This document shows, piece by piece, positions 27,832 to 37,104 of a stretch of DNA of 64,000 nucleotides. Below the pieces are notes generated by a model. That model had not been told where the DNA came from. It saw nothing but the letters and a program-made list of their open reading frames with translations, and made no database searches. Both the position numbers and the translations under genes were made by a program. Positions within the stretch are counted from its first letter, which is position 1. Every line of letters starts with the position of its first letter. This stretch comes from Actinomycetes bacterium (GTDB lineage Bacteria > Actinomycetota > Coriobacteriia > Coriobacteriales > Eggerthellaceae), in the NCBI GenBank assembly GCA_023460315.1, contig JAEWQO010000056.1:61668-125667 (forward strand), written 5' to 3'.

Positions 27832-29538
27832 ATGGAATCATCCAAACGAACATCGCACGAATCAGGAAGCACGCTGGCGGGTCTCAGCCGAAGGTCGTTT
27901 CTGACGGGCGCAGCCGCCACCGCCGGACTGGCCGCCGTCGCAGGATTGACTGGCTGTGCGCCGAAGGCGGCCACAGAAGCCACGGCAACGCAAGGCGCCG
28001 GACAGGGAAGCGCCGCCGGAGCAATGCAGACGACCGATCCCGCTCAGGCCGTCTGGCCCGTTGTCGAAGAGGTGGAAGTGGGCGCGGCAGGCGAGGGCGT
28101 CATCGCCTTTGTGGGCGACCCCATAGCCGACGGAGACATCGTTGCCACCCACGAGGTCGATGTGGTGGTATGCGGCCTCGGTCCTGCAGGAGACGCAGCC
28201 GCCCTGTCCTGCGCGGAGCAGGGCCTCAAGACCGTCGCCGTGGAAAAGCAGACCCGCGGGAACTACAACTCCGCAACCATCGGGGGAACGAACTCCAGCC
28301 TGCACAAACATTGGGGCATGACCTACGACACTGACAAGTGGATCAGCGACGCAATGATCGACTGCTCCTTCCAAGGAGACATGGAACTTTATCGGCATTG
28401 GCTCGAGTCAAACGGCGAAGCGGTGGACTGGTACGTCAGTCACTTCGACAACAAGGATCCCGAAGCCTATCCCCTCACGTTTGCAGCGGGAGACTTTCCG
28501 GACTTTCGTGAGCAATGGGACCCCACGTCGCTGTCACGCTCTTGGAACACGTCGCTGAACCTGCCCTACCCTCCGGGCGAGCTGGCAGACATCCTCGCGG
28601 GCATCCTCAAGGAGGCGGGCGTCGAACTACGCTACAGCTGCCCCGCCTGTCAGCTGACCACCGATGACCAGGGCCGCGTGACGGGCGTCATCGTGAAGAG
28701 CGACGAGGGCTACGAGAAGTATGAATGCGCGAAGGGCGTCGTGCTGGCCTGCGGAGGATACGAGTTCAACCAGCAGATGCTCAAGGAACGCTGCCGGCCG
28801 CGCGGCGTGCCGGGATCTTGGCTGACCGGGGCATTCGGAAACACCGGAGACGGCCACCAGATGGGACTGGCCGTCGGCGCAGCCGAAGATGAGTTTCCCC
28901 AGGCCATCATGCTGGATCCCGAGCAGCTCATGCCTTATCTGCGCGTGAACAAGCTGGGAAAGCGTTTCACCCCCGAGTATGAGCCCTATGGGCATCTGGC
29001 CATGGCCATCCAGGCTCAGCCGGAAACCTACGACTTCTATGTGGTGGACAGTGCCATTGGCCAGAAGATCGACAAGATATGGACGCCGAGCTCCTCATGC
29101 TATGGCCCAAAAGAAGTGTGGACCGCCGCCGCCATGGGAGAAAACGCCTTGGTGGCCAATTCCCTCGAAGAGCTCGCCGAGCTCATGGAGGTGCCATCTG
29201 ACACCTTCGTCGAGACGATCGAGCGATGGAACGAGATGGCCGCAGCCGGCAAAGACGAGGATTTCGATTTCCCCGGCTCCATGATGATGACCCTCGACAC
29301 GCCACCTTACTACGCGACCAAGGAATACGCTGACGGCCTGTGCACTGCAGGCGGATTGCTGGTCGACACGGAATGCCGTGTGCTGGATCACGACCGCGCG
29401 CCCATCGACGGGCTGTTCGCCATCGGCCTGACTTCGGGAGGCATGTTCTACAACACCTACCCACACAACCTGAACTGCCTCTCCCACACACGCAACTGCC
29501 TCATGGGATACACGGTTGGCAAGGTGATGGCAGGCTAG
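27832..29538 (+). CDS. Tat-exported FAD-dependent fumarate-reductase-type flavoprotein
   Basis: The 568-residue protein has a twin-arginine signal (LSRRSFLTGAAATAGLAAVAGLTGC, about residues 17-41, with a possible lipobox Cys). The FAD-binding domain starts VDVVVCGLGPAGDAAALSCAEQGLKTVAVEK (about 108-138) and continues to LACGGYEFN and the closing FAIGLTSGGMFYNTYPHN. This is the soluble flavin reductase family that includes fumarate, urocanate and other enoate reductases used as terminal oxidoreductases. The ATG at 27832 follows GGGAGG. No heme subunit gene is adjacent. The acceptor is unknown; the divergent LuxR protein is the likely regulator. Confidence 0.9.
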   Translation: MESSKRTSHESGSTLAGLSRRSFLTGAAATAGLAAVAGLTGCAPKAATEATATQGAGQGSAAGAMQTTDPAQAVWPVVEEVEVGAAGEGVIAFVGDPIADGDIVATHEVDVVVCGLGPAGDAAALSCAEQGLKTVAVEKQTRGNYNSATIGGTNSSLHKHWGMTYDTDKWISDAMIDCSFQGDMELYRHWLESNGEAVDWYVSHFDNKDPEAYPLTFAAGDFPDFREQWDPTSLSRSWNTSLNLPYPPGELADILAGILKEAGVELRYSCPACQLTTDDQGRVTGVIVKSDEGYEKYECAKGVVLACGGYEFNQQMLKERCRPRGVPGSWLTGAFGNTGDGHQMGLAVGAAEDEFPQAIMLDPEQLMPYLRVNKLGKRFTPEYEPYGHLAMAIQAQPETYDFYVVDSAIGQKIDKIWTPSSSCYGPKEVWTAAAMGENALVANSLEELAELMEVPSDTFVETIERWNEMAAAGKDEDFDFPGSMMMTLDTPPYYATKEYADGLCTAGGLLVDTECRVLDHDRAPIDGLFAIGLTSGGMFYNTYPHNLNCLSHTRNCLMGYTVGKVMAG

Positions 29539-29554
29539 AGGAAGGCGGCTCGCA

Positions 29555-30460
29555 TCACGACATCTTCCTGGCATACGCCACACAATGCTCGACGAAAGCG
29601 CGCTCCAGATCGTTGAGCTGGTGGTGGCGATGCCAGGCTATGCCGAACTTCCAAGGCAAACCGTCAAAGGGAATGGAACGCACAGGAGCGTCGCTGTCGG
29701 CGAACAGTTCCGAAAAGAGGTCAGCGACGCTCGGTGCGGTAAATGACGCAAATCCCGGTCTCATGGCATACCGGTAGAGGTGGATCATCTCCGAGAAGGT
29801 GTCGAGCGCAGCGAAAGACACCCCTTGGGAGCTTCCTGCCGTCACCAGCTCAGCGTAGTTTTTGAAGGTGTATCCGACAACTCCCACATGATATCCTCGA
29901 AGGTCGTCGATTCGAAGAACCTCTTCGCGGGCGAGCGGATCCTTGGCGCTCACCCATACGCTGCGATTCGCCGAGTACAGTTCCACCGTCTCGAAATCCT
30001 CGTGATAGGGATACACGTCGAGCGCAAGCGAGTACATGCCGCCCAAGAGCCCCTCGTCACATCTCAGGTCGGGCACCTCATCGCACGTGATCTTGGCCTG
30101 AGGATGCGCAAGTTCGAACTCCTTCAGCACGCCAAGTCCCAAAAATCCCATGGTGCCGATGGCGGCACCGAGGCTTATGACGCCCCGTTCTCCGATGTCA
30201 ATCCTCCGGAACTCCTGCAACAGGCCATGCCGTTCCTGCTCCTGCTGCGCCGTATAGGCAAAGAAGGCGTCGCCATAGCGCGTGGGAACGCAGGAAGGCG
30301 CCGCCTTGTCGCAAAAGAGCGGGACGCCAAGCTCATGCTCCAGAGACTCGAGCGATTTGAGAAGGCCCTGCCGGGACAACGGTATCGAGCGCGCGGCCTC
30401 ATGCGCGTTCCGCGTCTCATACATCGCACGGAAATATTGGAGCTGGTGGTCGTTCATCAC
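29555..30460 (-). CDS. LysR-family transcriptional regulator
   Basis: The 301-residue protein opens with the LysR helix-turn-helix (HQLQYFRAMYETRNAHEAARSIPLSRQGLLKSLESLEHELGVPLF, about residues 4-48). An effector domain starting near GVISLGAAIGTMGFLGLGVL (about 95) follows. It is convergent with the first flavoprotein and divergent from the second, with a conspicuous palindrome in the intervening 229 bases (30557-30586). It is therefore best assigned as regulator of the flavoprotein at 30690. Confidence 0.9.
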   Translation of the reverse strand: MMNDHQLQYFRAMYETRNAHEAARSIPLSRQGLLKSLESLEHELGVPLFCDKAAPSCVPTRYGDAFFAYTAQQEQERHGLLQEFRRIDIGERGVISLGAAIGTMGFLGLGVLKEFELAHPQAKITCDEVPDLRCDEGLLGGMYSLALDVYPYHEDFETVELYSANRSVWVSAKDPLAREEVLRIDDLRGYHVGVVGYTFKNYAELVTAGSSQGVSFAALDTFSEMIHLYRYAMRPGFASFTAPSVADLFSELFADSDAPVRSIPFDGLPWKFGIAWHRHHQLNDLERAFVEHCVAYARKMS

Positions 30461-30556
30461 GTTCCCCTCGCCACTCGATCAAGCTTCCTCCCCGGAGCCG
30501 ACAATGCCGATCATACCATAGAGCACACCCGCCGCGGTCCGACCCTTTGCGCAGTA

Positions 30557-30586
30557 ACAAATGCTTACGCAGCCGTAACCATTTGT
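30557..30586. promoter_or_regulatory. 30-bp near-perfect palindrome, candidate LysR operator
   Basis: The halves are ACAAATG-C-TTACG and CGTAA-C-CATTTGT around a CAGC centre. Twelve of thirteen positions per arm are complementary, with one C/C mismatch. It lies 104 bases before the flavoprotein ATG and about 97 bases from the LysR start, in the shared regulatory region. Symmetry on the DNA level favours a dimeric operator. As RNA it would also form a stable hairpin, but no T-tract follows. Confidence 0.6.
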
Positions 30587-30689
30587 GCGCGCTGACGCGT
30601 TGCGGCGGCATCCCGGTCGCAGCTACCATGCGACGCAGGGATCAAACCCAACAAGGGTGAGAGCCGGAAAATCGACCAAGGAGGGAACT

Positions 30690-32360
30690 ATGGGAAAGGA
30701 CCTATCGGGGGAACGGAACAATCTGTCACGACGAGGGTTTCTGACCGGCATCGCCGTCACGGGGGCCGCGGCTGCGCTTACGGGACTCGCAGGCTGCGCC
30801 CCAAGCAACAAGAGCGCCGCGGCAAACGAACCCACAGGATCAACGTCGAGCCAGACCACAGAAGCATGGACGATCGAGGAACTGCCCGAGCCGAGCGAAA
30901 CCGTCAGCTGCGAGGTCTGCGTCGTCGGAGGCGGCGGAACGGGGCTTGCGGCGGCAATTCAGGCCCAACAACTCGGCCTTGATGTCGTCATGCTCGAGAA
31001 AAAGGGCGCAACCGGCGGCTCTTTCATCGGATCTGAGGGGCTGTTCGCCGTGGGCTCCCATTGGCAGGAGGCCGCAGGCATCGACTATTCCATCGACGAG
31101 CTGGCCGAAGCATGCTTTGACTACCATCACTGGATCGTGAGTCCCGCACAGTACAAAAACTTCTTCAAGCATACCGCGAAAACCATCACGTGGCTCGAGG
31201 ACCTGGGCGTCGAGTTCGACCACGTTCAAAGCCTCGGCGATTCCCCCGAAGCATGGCATGTCTACAAGGGCTTGGGGTCCGAGGGCACGGGCGTCACCTT
31301 CATGAAATCGTTTGGCGCAGCAGCGACCTCGCTCGACGTCCCCATGGAACTGGAATGCTCAGGCAAGAAGGTCCTCATGGAAGACGGCAAGGTGGTCGGC
31401 GTGCTCGCCCAGCGTGCGGACGACACGGTGGTCAAGATCGAATGCCAGGCCGTCGTCGTCGGAACGGGAGGATGGGCCAACAACAGCTCGCTCATCCATG
31501 AGCTGAACGGCGCCGATCCCGACCGCGTGGTCGCCTCAGGCATGGACGGCCGCGACGGAGACGGCCTCAAGATGCTCAAGGACGCCGGCGGTGCGCTCGC
31601 CTTGGGCTCCGGCACCATGGCGACGTATGGCCCCATCCTCCCCGGCACCACCTACGGGACAGAGCTGCAAGCGGCCACGTCCCTTGAGCCCCACCTCTGG
31701 GTTAACGAACGCTGCGAGCGGTTCGTGCGTGAGGACATGTTCCTCAAGAACTTCGCCTACGCCGGCAACGCGGTCCATAACCAGAAGCGCGCGTTCACGA
31801 TCTGCAACCAGGAGATTATCGATCAGTACACCAAAGTCGGCGGAGACGTCGGCGTGGGCGTGTACGTCGTGGCGGGCCAGCCCATGGCCGATCTGGCAGA
31901 AAGCTTCCCCAAGCTCCTCGATTCGAAAAACGACCACGTGTTCCAAGGAGACTCGATTGCCGAACTCGCAACAGCCGCAGGACTCGATCCCGCCGCGCTC
32001 CAAGCGACCGTGGAGGCCTACAACGCCACCTGCGCGAGCGGCGTGGACACGGAGTTCTTCAAGCCTGCCGCCTACCTCAGGCCGCTCTCGTCTGGCCCGT
32101 ACTACGCCTTCGAGGTGTTCAACGGTTATTTCTGCACCGTTGGAGGGATAAGCGTCTCTCCGAACACGGAAGTCATGGACGAGGAGAAGAACACCATCCC
32201 CGGCCTCTTCGCTGGCGGATGCGACGCGGGCGGCCTCTACGGGGACACCTACGACGTTGCGTACTGTCCCGGGTCATGCGCTTCATGGGCAGTCAACTCA
32301 GGCCGCCTCGCCGCACAGCAGGCAGCTCGCTACCTGGGCAAAGAAGTCGGCGAACTCTGA
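30690..32360 (+). CDS. Tat-exported FAD-dependent fumarate-reductase-type flavoprotein
   Basis: The 556-residue protein starts with a Tat signal (LSRRGFLTGIAVTGAAAALTGLAGC, about residues 12-36). The FAD Rossmann motif is CVVGGGGTGLAAAIQAQQLGLDVVMLEK (about 73-100), followed by GATGGSFIGSEGLFAV, AVVVGTGGWANN and the C-terminal GLFAGGCDAGGLYGDTYDVAYCPG. It is a paralogue of the protein at 27832 but clearly diverged, so a different electron acceptor is likely. The ATG at 30690 follows AAGGAGG. A LysR gene is divergent, and strong hairpins follow the stop. Confidence 0.9.
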   Translation: MGKDLSGERNNLSRRGFLTGIAVTGAAAALTGLAGCAPSNKSAAANEPTGSTSSQTTEAWTIEELPEPSETVSCEVCVVGGGGTGLAAAIQAQQLGLDVVMLEKKGATGGSFIGSEGLFAVGSHWQEAAGIDYSIDELAEACFDYHHWIVSPAQYKNFFKHTAKTITWLEDLGVEFDHVQSLGDSPEAWHVYKGLGSEGTGVTFMKSFGAAATSLDVPMELECSGKKVLMEDGKVVGVLAQRADDTVVKIECQAVVVGTGGWANNSSLIHELNGADPDRVVASGMDGRDGDGLKMLKDAGGALALGSGTMATYGPILPGTTYGTELQAATSLEPHLWVNERCERFVREDMFLKNFAYAGNAVHNQKRAFTICNQEIIDQYTKVGGDVGVGVYVVAGQPMADLAESFPKLLDSKNDHVFQGDSIAELATAAGLDPAALQATVEAYNATCASGVDTEFFKPAAYLRPLSSGPYYAFEVFNGYFCTVGGISVSPNTEVMDEEKNTIPGLFAGGCDAGGLYGDTYDVAYCPGSCASWAVNSGRLAAQQAARYLGKEVGEL

Positions 32361-32371
32361 CATCACCCTGC

Positions 32372-32408
32372 CGGACGGCCCTCCTCCCTTCCCTCCCGGC
32401 CGTCCGGT
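32372..32408. terminator. GC-rich hairpin between flavoprotein and trpA
   Basis: CCGGACGGCC (32372-32381) pairs perfectly with GGCCGTCCGG (32399-32408) across a 17-base pyrimidine loop. It lies between the convergent ends of the flavoprotein gene and trpA, so it may stop transcription from either side. No T-run follows directly. Confidence 0.55.
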
Positions 32409-32418
32409 TCATGGATCG

Positions 32419-32458
32419 CTCCGGCCTCGCACCATGCGGGGCCGGAGCCTTTGCTTCG
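32419..32458 (+). terminator. Hairpin terminator downstream of the flavoprotein gene
   Basis: GCTCCGGCC-T-CGC (32419-32431) pairs with GCG-G-GGCCGGAGC (32437-32449), with one internal mismatch and a five-base loop. It is followed on the plus strand by CTTTGCTT, a weak T-rich tail. It stands about 60 bases beyond the flavoprotein stop. Confidence 0.55.
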
Positions 32459-32467
32459 CTCCTCGCC

Positions 32468-33247
32468 TCAGGCTTCCCCTTGCAAAGCGGCCTTCATCCC
32501 ACAAACGAGATCAACGACATCGGGCACGCTGTCGCGCCCCTTTTCGGCGACGATGCTGACGATGGCGGAACCCACGATGGCGCCGTCGCTCACTCCCGCC
32601 ATCTCCGCCGCCTGTTCGGGCGTGGAAATGCCAAACCCAACCGCCACAGGAAGATTCGTGCTTTCCCGCACCTGTCTGACCATCGCGCCGATGTCTGTCG
32701 TTATCGTAGACCGCGTGCCGGTGACCCCCAGCGAGCTGACGCAGTAGACAAAGCCGCTCGCCTCACGCGCGATCATGGCAGTCCGGTCGTGAGAAGTCGG
32801 AGCGATCAAGCTTATCAGGTCGATGCCATGAGCTTTGCAGAAGGGATCAAACTCTTCCTTCTCCTCAAACGGCACGTCAGGCAGGATGAGCGCATCCATG
32901 CCAAACCGCTCCATACGCGCAAGGAACCGATCGATTCCATAGGAATAGACCACGTTGGCGTACGTCATGAACGCCAGGGGAACCGACACCTCGCGCCGGA
33001 CGACCTCCACCATGTCGAACACTTGGTCCGTCGTCACCCCGCCGGCGAGGGCACGGAGATTCGCCTCCTGGATGGTGGGTCCCTCTGCCGTCGGATCGGA
33101 AAAGGGAATCCCCAGTTCTATGAGATCAGCCCCCGCGTCCGCCATAGCTCGCACCAGGGCAGCCGTCGTTTCAAGGTCAGGATCCCCGCAGGTGATGAAG
33201 GGAATGAATGCCTTTCCGCTTGCAAAGGCTTCGCGCGTCCTACTCAT
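32468..33247 (-). CDS. trpA: Tryptophan synthase alpha chain
   Basis: This 259-residue TIM-barrel enzyme cleaves indole-3-glycerol phosphate to indole. The catalytic Glu is in DLIELGIPFSDP (Glu44). The position equivalent to E. coli Asp60 is Glu55 in SDPTAEGPTIQ, a variant also seen in Firmicutes. The phosphate-binding region PVAVGFGISTPEQ is present near residue 205. The ATG at 33247 lies inside the last codons of trpB (8-base overlap) and follows GGGGGGAGGACATCA, so it is preferred over the longer frame. It is the last gene of trpEGDCFBA. Confidence 0.96.
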   Translation of the reverse strand: MSRTREAFASGKAFIPFITCGDPDLETTAALVRAMADAGADLIELGIPFSDPTAEGPTIQEANLRALAGGVTTDQVFDMVEVVRREVSVPLAFMTYANVVYSYGIDRFLARMERFGMDALILPDVPFEEKEEFDPFCKAHGIDLISLIAPTSHDRTAMIAREASGFVYCVSSLGVTGTRSTITTDIGAMVRQVRESTNLPVAVGFGISTPEQAAEMAGVSDGAIVGSAIVSIVAEKGRDSVPDVVDLVCGMKAALQGEA

Positions 33248-34424
33248 TGATGTCCTCCCCCCGGTAGCGGGCGATGGCGGCACAGTCCTTGTCGCCCCTT
33301 CCTGATATGGTCACGACGATGCTCTGATCAGGCTTCATCTGCGGAGCGATCCGCATGGCATGGTGCACGGCATGCGCGCTCTCAATCGCGGGAATGATGC
33401 CCTCGATGCGCGAGAGGTATTCGAAAGCTCGCACCGCCTCATCGTCGGTCACCGGAACGTACTGCGCTCGCCCGATGTCATGCAGATGGGCGTGCTCAGG
33501 CCCGATCCCCGGATAGTCAAGGCCCGCGCTGATGGAATACACGGGTGCGATCTGCCCGTACTCATCTTGGCAGAAATAACTCTTCATGCCATGGAAGATG
33601 CCGCTGCGCCCCGTCGCGATGGTCGCCGCCGTCTCGAGTGTGTCGATCCCCCGTCCCGCGGCCTCGCATCCGATGAGGGCAACGTCATCGTCTCCGATGA
33701 AATGATAGAACGAGCCGATGGTGTTCGACCCACCGCCCACACAGGCGATGATGGCATCGGGCAAACGGCCTTCCTGTTGCAGATGCTGCTGCCTGATCTC
33801 ACGCGAGATGACCGCCTGGAAGTCACGCACGATGGTGGGAAAGGGATGCGGCCCCATCACCGATCCCAACACATAGTGGGTGTCCTCTATGCGCTTCGTC
33901 CATTCACGGAACGTCTCGCTCACCGCATCCTTCAGCGTGCCGGTGCCGCTGTCGACCGGACGGACTTCCGAGCCCAGCAGGCGCATGCGATAGACGTTGA
34001 GCGCCTGGCGCTCCATGTCCTCGCGCCCCATGTAGACGACGCATTCCATGTTCATGAGTGCCGCCACCGTCGCCGTCGCCACACCGTGCTGACCGGCGCC
34101 GGTTTCCGCGATGACGCGGGTCTTCCCCATCTTCTTGGCAAGCAGCATCTGGCCCAGCACGTTGTTGATCTTGTGCGCCCCCGTGTGGTTGAGATCCTCG
34201 CGTTTCAGGTACACCTTTGCGCCGCCAAGGTCTTCTGTCATATGCGATGCATAGTACAGAAGGCTGGGCCGTCCGGCATAGCCATTGAGCAGTTCCGTCA
34301 ACTCGGCATTGAAGTCCGGATCGTTCTTGTAATGGGCATATGCCTCGTCAAGTTCAATCACCGCGTTCATCAGCGTTTCGGGGATGAACTGCCCTCCGTG
34401 TTCGCCAAACCGTCCTTTGGACAT
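33240..34424 (-). CDS. trpB: Tryptophan synthase beta chain
   Basis: This 394-residue PLP enzyme condenses indole with serine. The cofactor Lys is Lys85 in KREDLNHTGAHKINN, and AETGAGQHGVATATVAAL and CVGGGSNTIGSFYHF are the other family blocks. The start MSKGRFGEHGGQFIPETL is the normal TrpB opening, and AAGGAG precedes the ATG at 34424 by five bases. TrpB forms an alpha2-beta2 complex with TrpA through an indole tunnel. Overlapping stop and start codons point to coupled synthesis. Confidence 0.97.
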   Translation of the reverse strand: MSKGRFGEHGGQFIPETLMNAVIELDEAYAHYKNDPDFNAELTELLNGYAGRPSLLYYASHMTEDLGGAKVYLKREDLNHTGAHKINNVLGQMLLAKKMGKTRVIAETGAGQHGVATATVAALMNMECVVYMGREDMERQALNVYRMRLLGSEVRPVDSGTGTLKDAVSETFREWTKRIEDTHYVLGSVMGPHPFPTIVRDFQAVISREIRQQHLQQEGRLPDAIIACVGGGSNTIGSFYHFIGDDDVALIGCEAAGRGIDTLETAATIATGRSGIFHGMKSYFCQDEYGQIAPVYSISAGLDYPGIGPEHAHLHDIGRAQYVPVTDDEAVRAFEYLSRIEGIIPAIESAHAVHHAMRIAPQMKPDQSIVVTISGRGDKDCAAIARYRGEDINE

Positions 34425-34441
34425 CGTTTCTCCTTCCGCTT

Positions 34442-35158
34442 TCATCGATCCGTCTCCCTCCGGGTTTCCCGCACCGCACGGCCACGAACGGCTTCGATTG
34501 CCGCACGCATCTTCTCCGGATCCTTCGCTCCGTCCGTCTCCACCCCCGTGCTCATGTCAACCGCAAACGGGCGAAGATCCCGAAGGGCAGCGCCCACGTT
34601 GTCAGCGTTCAAGCCCCCCGCAAGGAAGAAGGGGCGCTCCAGCCGCCTTGCACGCGACCAGTCAAACGTGCGGCCCGTGCCTCCCCGCCCCGCATCGAGC
34701 AGGATGTAGTCCGCGGCAGACCGTTCCGCCCGCTCCAGCACATCATCGTCATCCATGCTGAATGCCTTGACGATGGGAACCCCGACCTCTCGACGCAGTG
34801 CGGAGACGAACGCTTCGTTTTCGGAACCATGGAGTTGAACCATACGCACGATTCCTCGTCGGACAGCGGCTGCCACATCCGACAGAGAAGCATCCACGAA
34901 CACACCGACGGGCGTGATCCTCCCGTCAAGCGCTCTCACAAGGTCCTCCGCCTGACGGGAGATCACGAACCGCTTGCTCCCAGAAGCGAACACGAACCCC
35001 ACGTAGTCAGGCAGAAGCAGATTTACCGCAGCCACATCAGCCGCCGTGCGCACCCCACATATCTTGATGCGCACCTCACGGTCCACGGGCCTCTTTTCGC
35101 TTCTCGTGCGCACCTCGGCGCCCGTCGGGTCAGGAGGCGCATCGGGTGACAACGTCAT
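34442..35158 (-). CDS. trpF: Phosphoribosylanthranilate isomerase
   Basis: The 238-residue enzyme converts phosphoribosylanthranilate to the ribulose form (CdRP). The core begins VRIKICGVRTAADVAAVNLLLPDYVGFVF at about residue 29, with catalytic Cys in KICG and Asp in the phrase LDAGRGGTGRTFDWSRA. FFLAGGLNADNVGAALRDLRPFAVDMSTGVE closes the barrel. The N-terminus extends by about 28 polar residues beyond usual TrpF; the ATG at 35158 overlaps the trpC stop (ATGA) with GGAGG nearby, but an internal GTG could be the true start. Confidence 0.94.
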   Translation of the reverse strand: MTLSPDAPPDPTGAEVRTRSEKRPVDREVRIKICGVRTAADVAAVNLLLPDYVGFVFASGSKRFVISRQAEDLVRALDGRITPVGVFVDASLSDVAAAVRRGIVRMVQLHGSENEAFVSALRREVGVPIVKAFSMDDDDVLERAERSAADYILLDAGRGGTGRTFDWSRARRLERPFFLAGGLNADNVGAALRDLRPFAVDMSTGVETDGAKDPEKMRAAIEAVRGRAVRETRRETDR

Positions 35159-35964
35159 GGACGATCGCCTCCTTCTCGCAATTCGGCCAGCAGGGCGCCT
35201 TTGTCTTCAGCCCTCATCAGGGTCTCTCCCACAAGGACCGCGTCGACGCCGGCATCGCGCAGCAGCGCGGTGTCCTGTGCGGTGCGCACGCCCGACTCAG
35301 CGACGAACACGACGTCATCGGGCACCGCTGCACGGAGACGGATGCTGTTCTGGAAATCGACGGTGAAATCCTTCAGATCGCGGTTATTCACGCCGATGGC
35401 TCGCGCACCCGCCCCGCATGCCATGCGCGTCTCGTCGAGGTCATGGGCTTCGACGAGGGCCGACAGGCCCAGCTCGTCGCACAAGCCGAGATACGATTCC
35501 AGCGTCCCTTCGTCAAGCAGCGCGCAGATGAGCAGCACGGCCTCGGCGCCGCACGCCTTTGCCTCGACGATCTGATAGGGACTCACCACGAAATCCTTGC
35601 GCAGCACGGGAAGAGCAACATGCGAGGCCACCGCTCGCAGATCCTCAAGGGTGCCGAGGAATGCTTCCGGTTCCGTCAGCACCGACACGGCAGCGGCTTC
35701 GGCCGCCTCGTAGGCACATGCGGTCTCGACGGGTCGATAGTCGGGTTCGATCAGTCCTTTTGAAGGAGAGGCCTTTTTGCATTCACAGATGAAGGACAGG
35801 CCCTCGCCGGAAAGCGCCCGTTCGAAGCGGAACGGCTCGCCGCCGTCAACGGCCTCGACGCGCGCCCTCAGGCCATCGAAGGGAAGCCGCGCTTCGGCTG
35901 CAGCCACCCTTCTGCGGGACGAGGCCGCCATGCGCTCGAGAATGTTCTGATAGGTTTCCGCCAT
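35155..35964 (-). CDS. trpC: Indole-3-glycerol phosphate synthase
   Basis: The 269-residue TIM barrel forms indole-3-glycerol phosphate from CdRP. Family blocks are LSFICECKKASPSKGLIEPDY (substrate-binding), ALPVLRKDFVVSPYQIVEAKACGAEAVLLI with the catalytic Lys-Asp pair, and IGVNNRDLKDFTVD. It begins MAETYQNILERMAASSRRRVAAAEARLPF, the common start helix. Six bases separate it from trpD and it overlaps trpF by four. Confidence 0.96.
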   Translation of the reverse strand: MAETYQNILERMAASSRRRVAAAEARLPFDGLRARVEAVDGGEPFRFERALSGEGLSFICECKKASPSKGLIEPDYRPVETACAYEAAEAAAVSVLTEPEAFLGTLEDLRAVASHVALPVLRKDFVVSPYQIVEAKACGAEAVLLICALLDEGTLESYLGLCDELGLSALVEAHDLDETRMACGAGARAIGVNNRDLKDFTVDFQNSIRLRAAVPDDVVFVAESGVRTAQDTALLRDAGVDAVLVGETLMRAEDKGALLAELREGGDRP

Positions 35965-35970
35965 CGCTTC

Positions 35971-37008
35971 CTACCGCCCATCCATTAGCACGTCGGCCTG
36001 CGACGCCACCTTGAATGCCTCAAGTTTCCGCAGTGCGGTTCCGTCGTCGATGAGAGCCGCCGCCCTGGCCACGCCATCCGACAGGCTGGCAGCCACGCCG
36101 CCCACATACAGCCCGGCACCGGCATTCAGCAGCACTGTGTCGCGGCGGGCGCCGCGCTCACCTTCCAGGATCGATCGGGTGATGCGTGCGTTCTCCTGCG
36201 GATCGCCGCCCTCCAAATCCGCCTTTGCGCACTCTTTCATGCCGAAGTTTGCGGCATCGAGCTCATACGTCCGGGAGCCGCTGTCGTCAAACTCACACAC
36301 CAGCGTCGTACCCGCAGTCGACAGTTCGTCGAGCCCCACGTTGCCATGAACCACCATGCCCCGCCGCACCCCCAGCTTCACGAGGACGTGCGCGATCGGT
36401 TCGACCAGGAGCGGATCATAGACCCCCAACACCATGGCACTCGGGTTCGCCGGATTGGTCAGGGGACCGAGGATGTTGAACACCGTGCGTATGCCGAGCT
36501 CTTTGCGGATAGGCCCCACGTAGCGCATGGCCGTGTGGTAGCGCTGGGCAAAGAGGAAGCAGATTCCCTCTTCGTCCAAAAGACGAACCGCCTGGTCGGG
36601 ATCGAGGGAGATGTTCACGCCAAGCGCCTCCAGGCAGTCGGCGGTGCCCGACTGGCTCGACGCGGCCCGGTTGCCATGTTTGGCCACCTTCACGCCGCCG
36701 GCGGCGATCACCAGCGCGGCCGTGGTCGAGATGTTGAAGGAGTGCGATCGGTCCCCTCCTGTCCCAACGATATCAAGCACCTCCCCGTCGAAGAGCACGG
36801 GAACGGCATGGCTGCGCATGGCGGCGGCGCATCCGCATATCTCGTCGATGGTTTCCGCACGCGTGCTTTTGGTGGAAAGCGCCGCGAGAAACGCCGACGT
36901 CTGGATGGGCGTCGTCTCCCCCTCCATGATCTCATCGATAACGGCATACGCCTCGTCATACGTGAGATCCTTCTTATCCACCAGCTTGAATATGGCTTCT
37001 CTGATCAT
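35971..37008 (-). CDS. trpD: Anthranilate phosphoribosyltransferase
   Basis: The 345-residue enzyme transfers phosphoribose from PRPP to anthranilate. The PRPP loop is DIVGTGGDRSHSFNIST (about residues 77-93); KHGNRAASSQSGTADCLEALGV is the anthranilate-binding block, followed by FNILGPLTNPANPSAMVLGVY. The ATG at 37008 (MIREAIFKLVDKKDLTYDEA) matches the usual start and follows AAGGAAAGGCGAGCA; a longer frame up to 37101 is not supported. TrpD is separate from TrpG, unlike in enterobacteria. Confidence 0.96.
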   Translation of the reverse strand: MIREAIFKLVDKKDLTYDEAYAVIDEIMEGETTPIQTSAFLAALSTKSTRAETIDEICGCAAAMRSHAVPVLFDGEVLDIVGTGGDRSHSFNISTTAALVIAAGGVKVAKHGNRAASSQSGTADCLEALGVNISLDPDQAVRLLDEEGICFLFAQRYHTAMRYVGPIRKELGIRTVFNILGPLTNPANPSAMVLGVYDPLLVEPIAHVLVKLGVRRGMVVHGNVGLDELSTAGTTLVCEFDDSGSRTYELDAANFGMKECAKADLEGGDPQENARITRSILEGERGARRDTVLLNAGAGLYVGGVAASLSDGVARAAALIDDGTALRKLEAFKVASQADVLMDGR

Positions 37009-37104
37009 TGCTCGCCTTTCCTTCGTTTCTGCATCTGTTCTCGACCTTGCATCAATGAGCATCGGCACCTTCACGGCCAGCCCCGCGCCCGCAGCCGGCA
37101 CACT

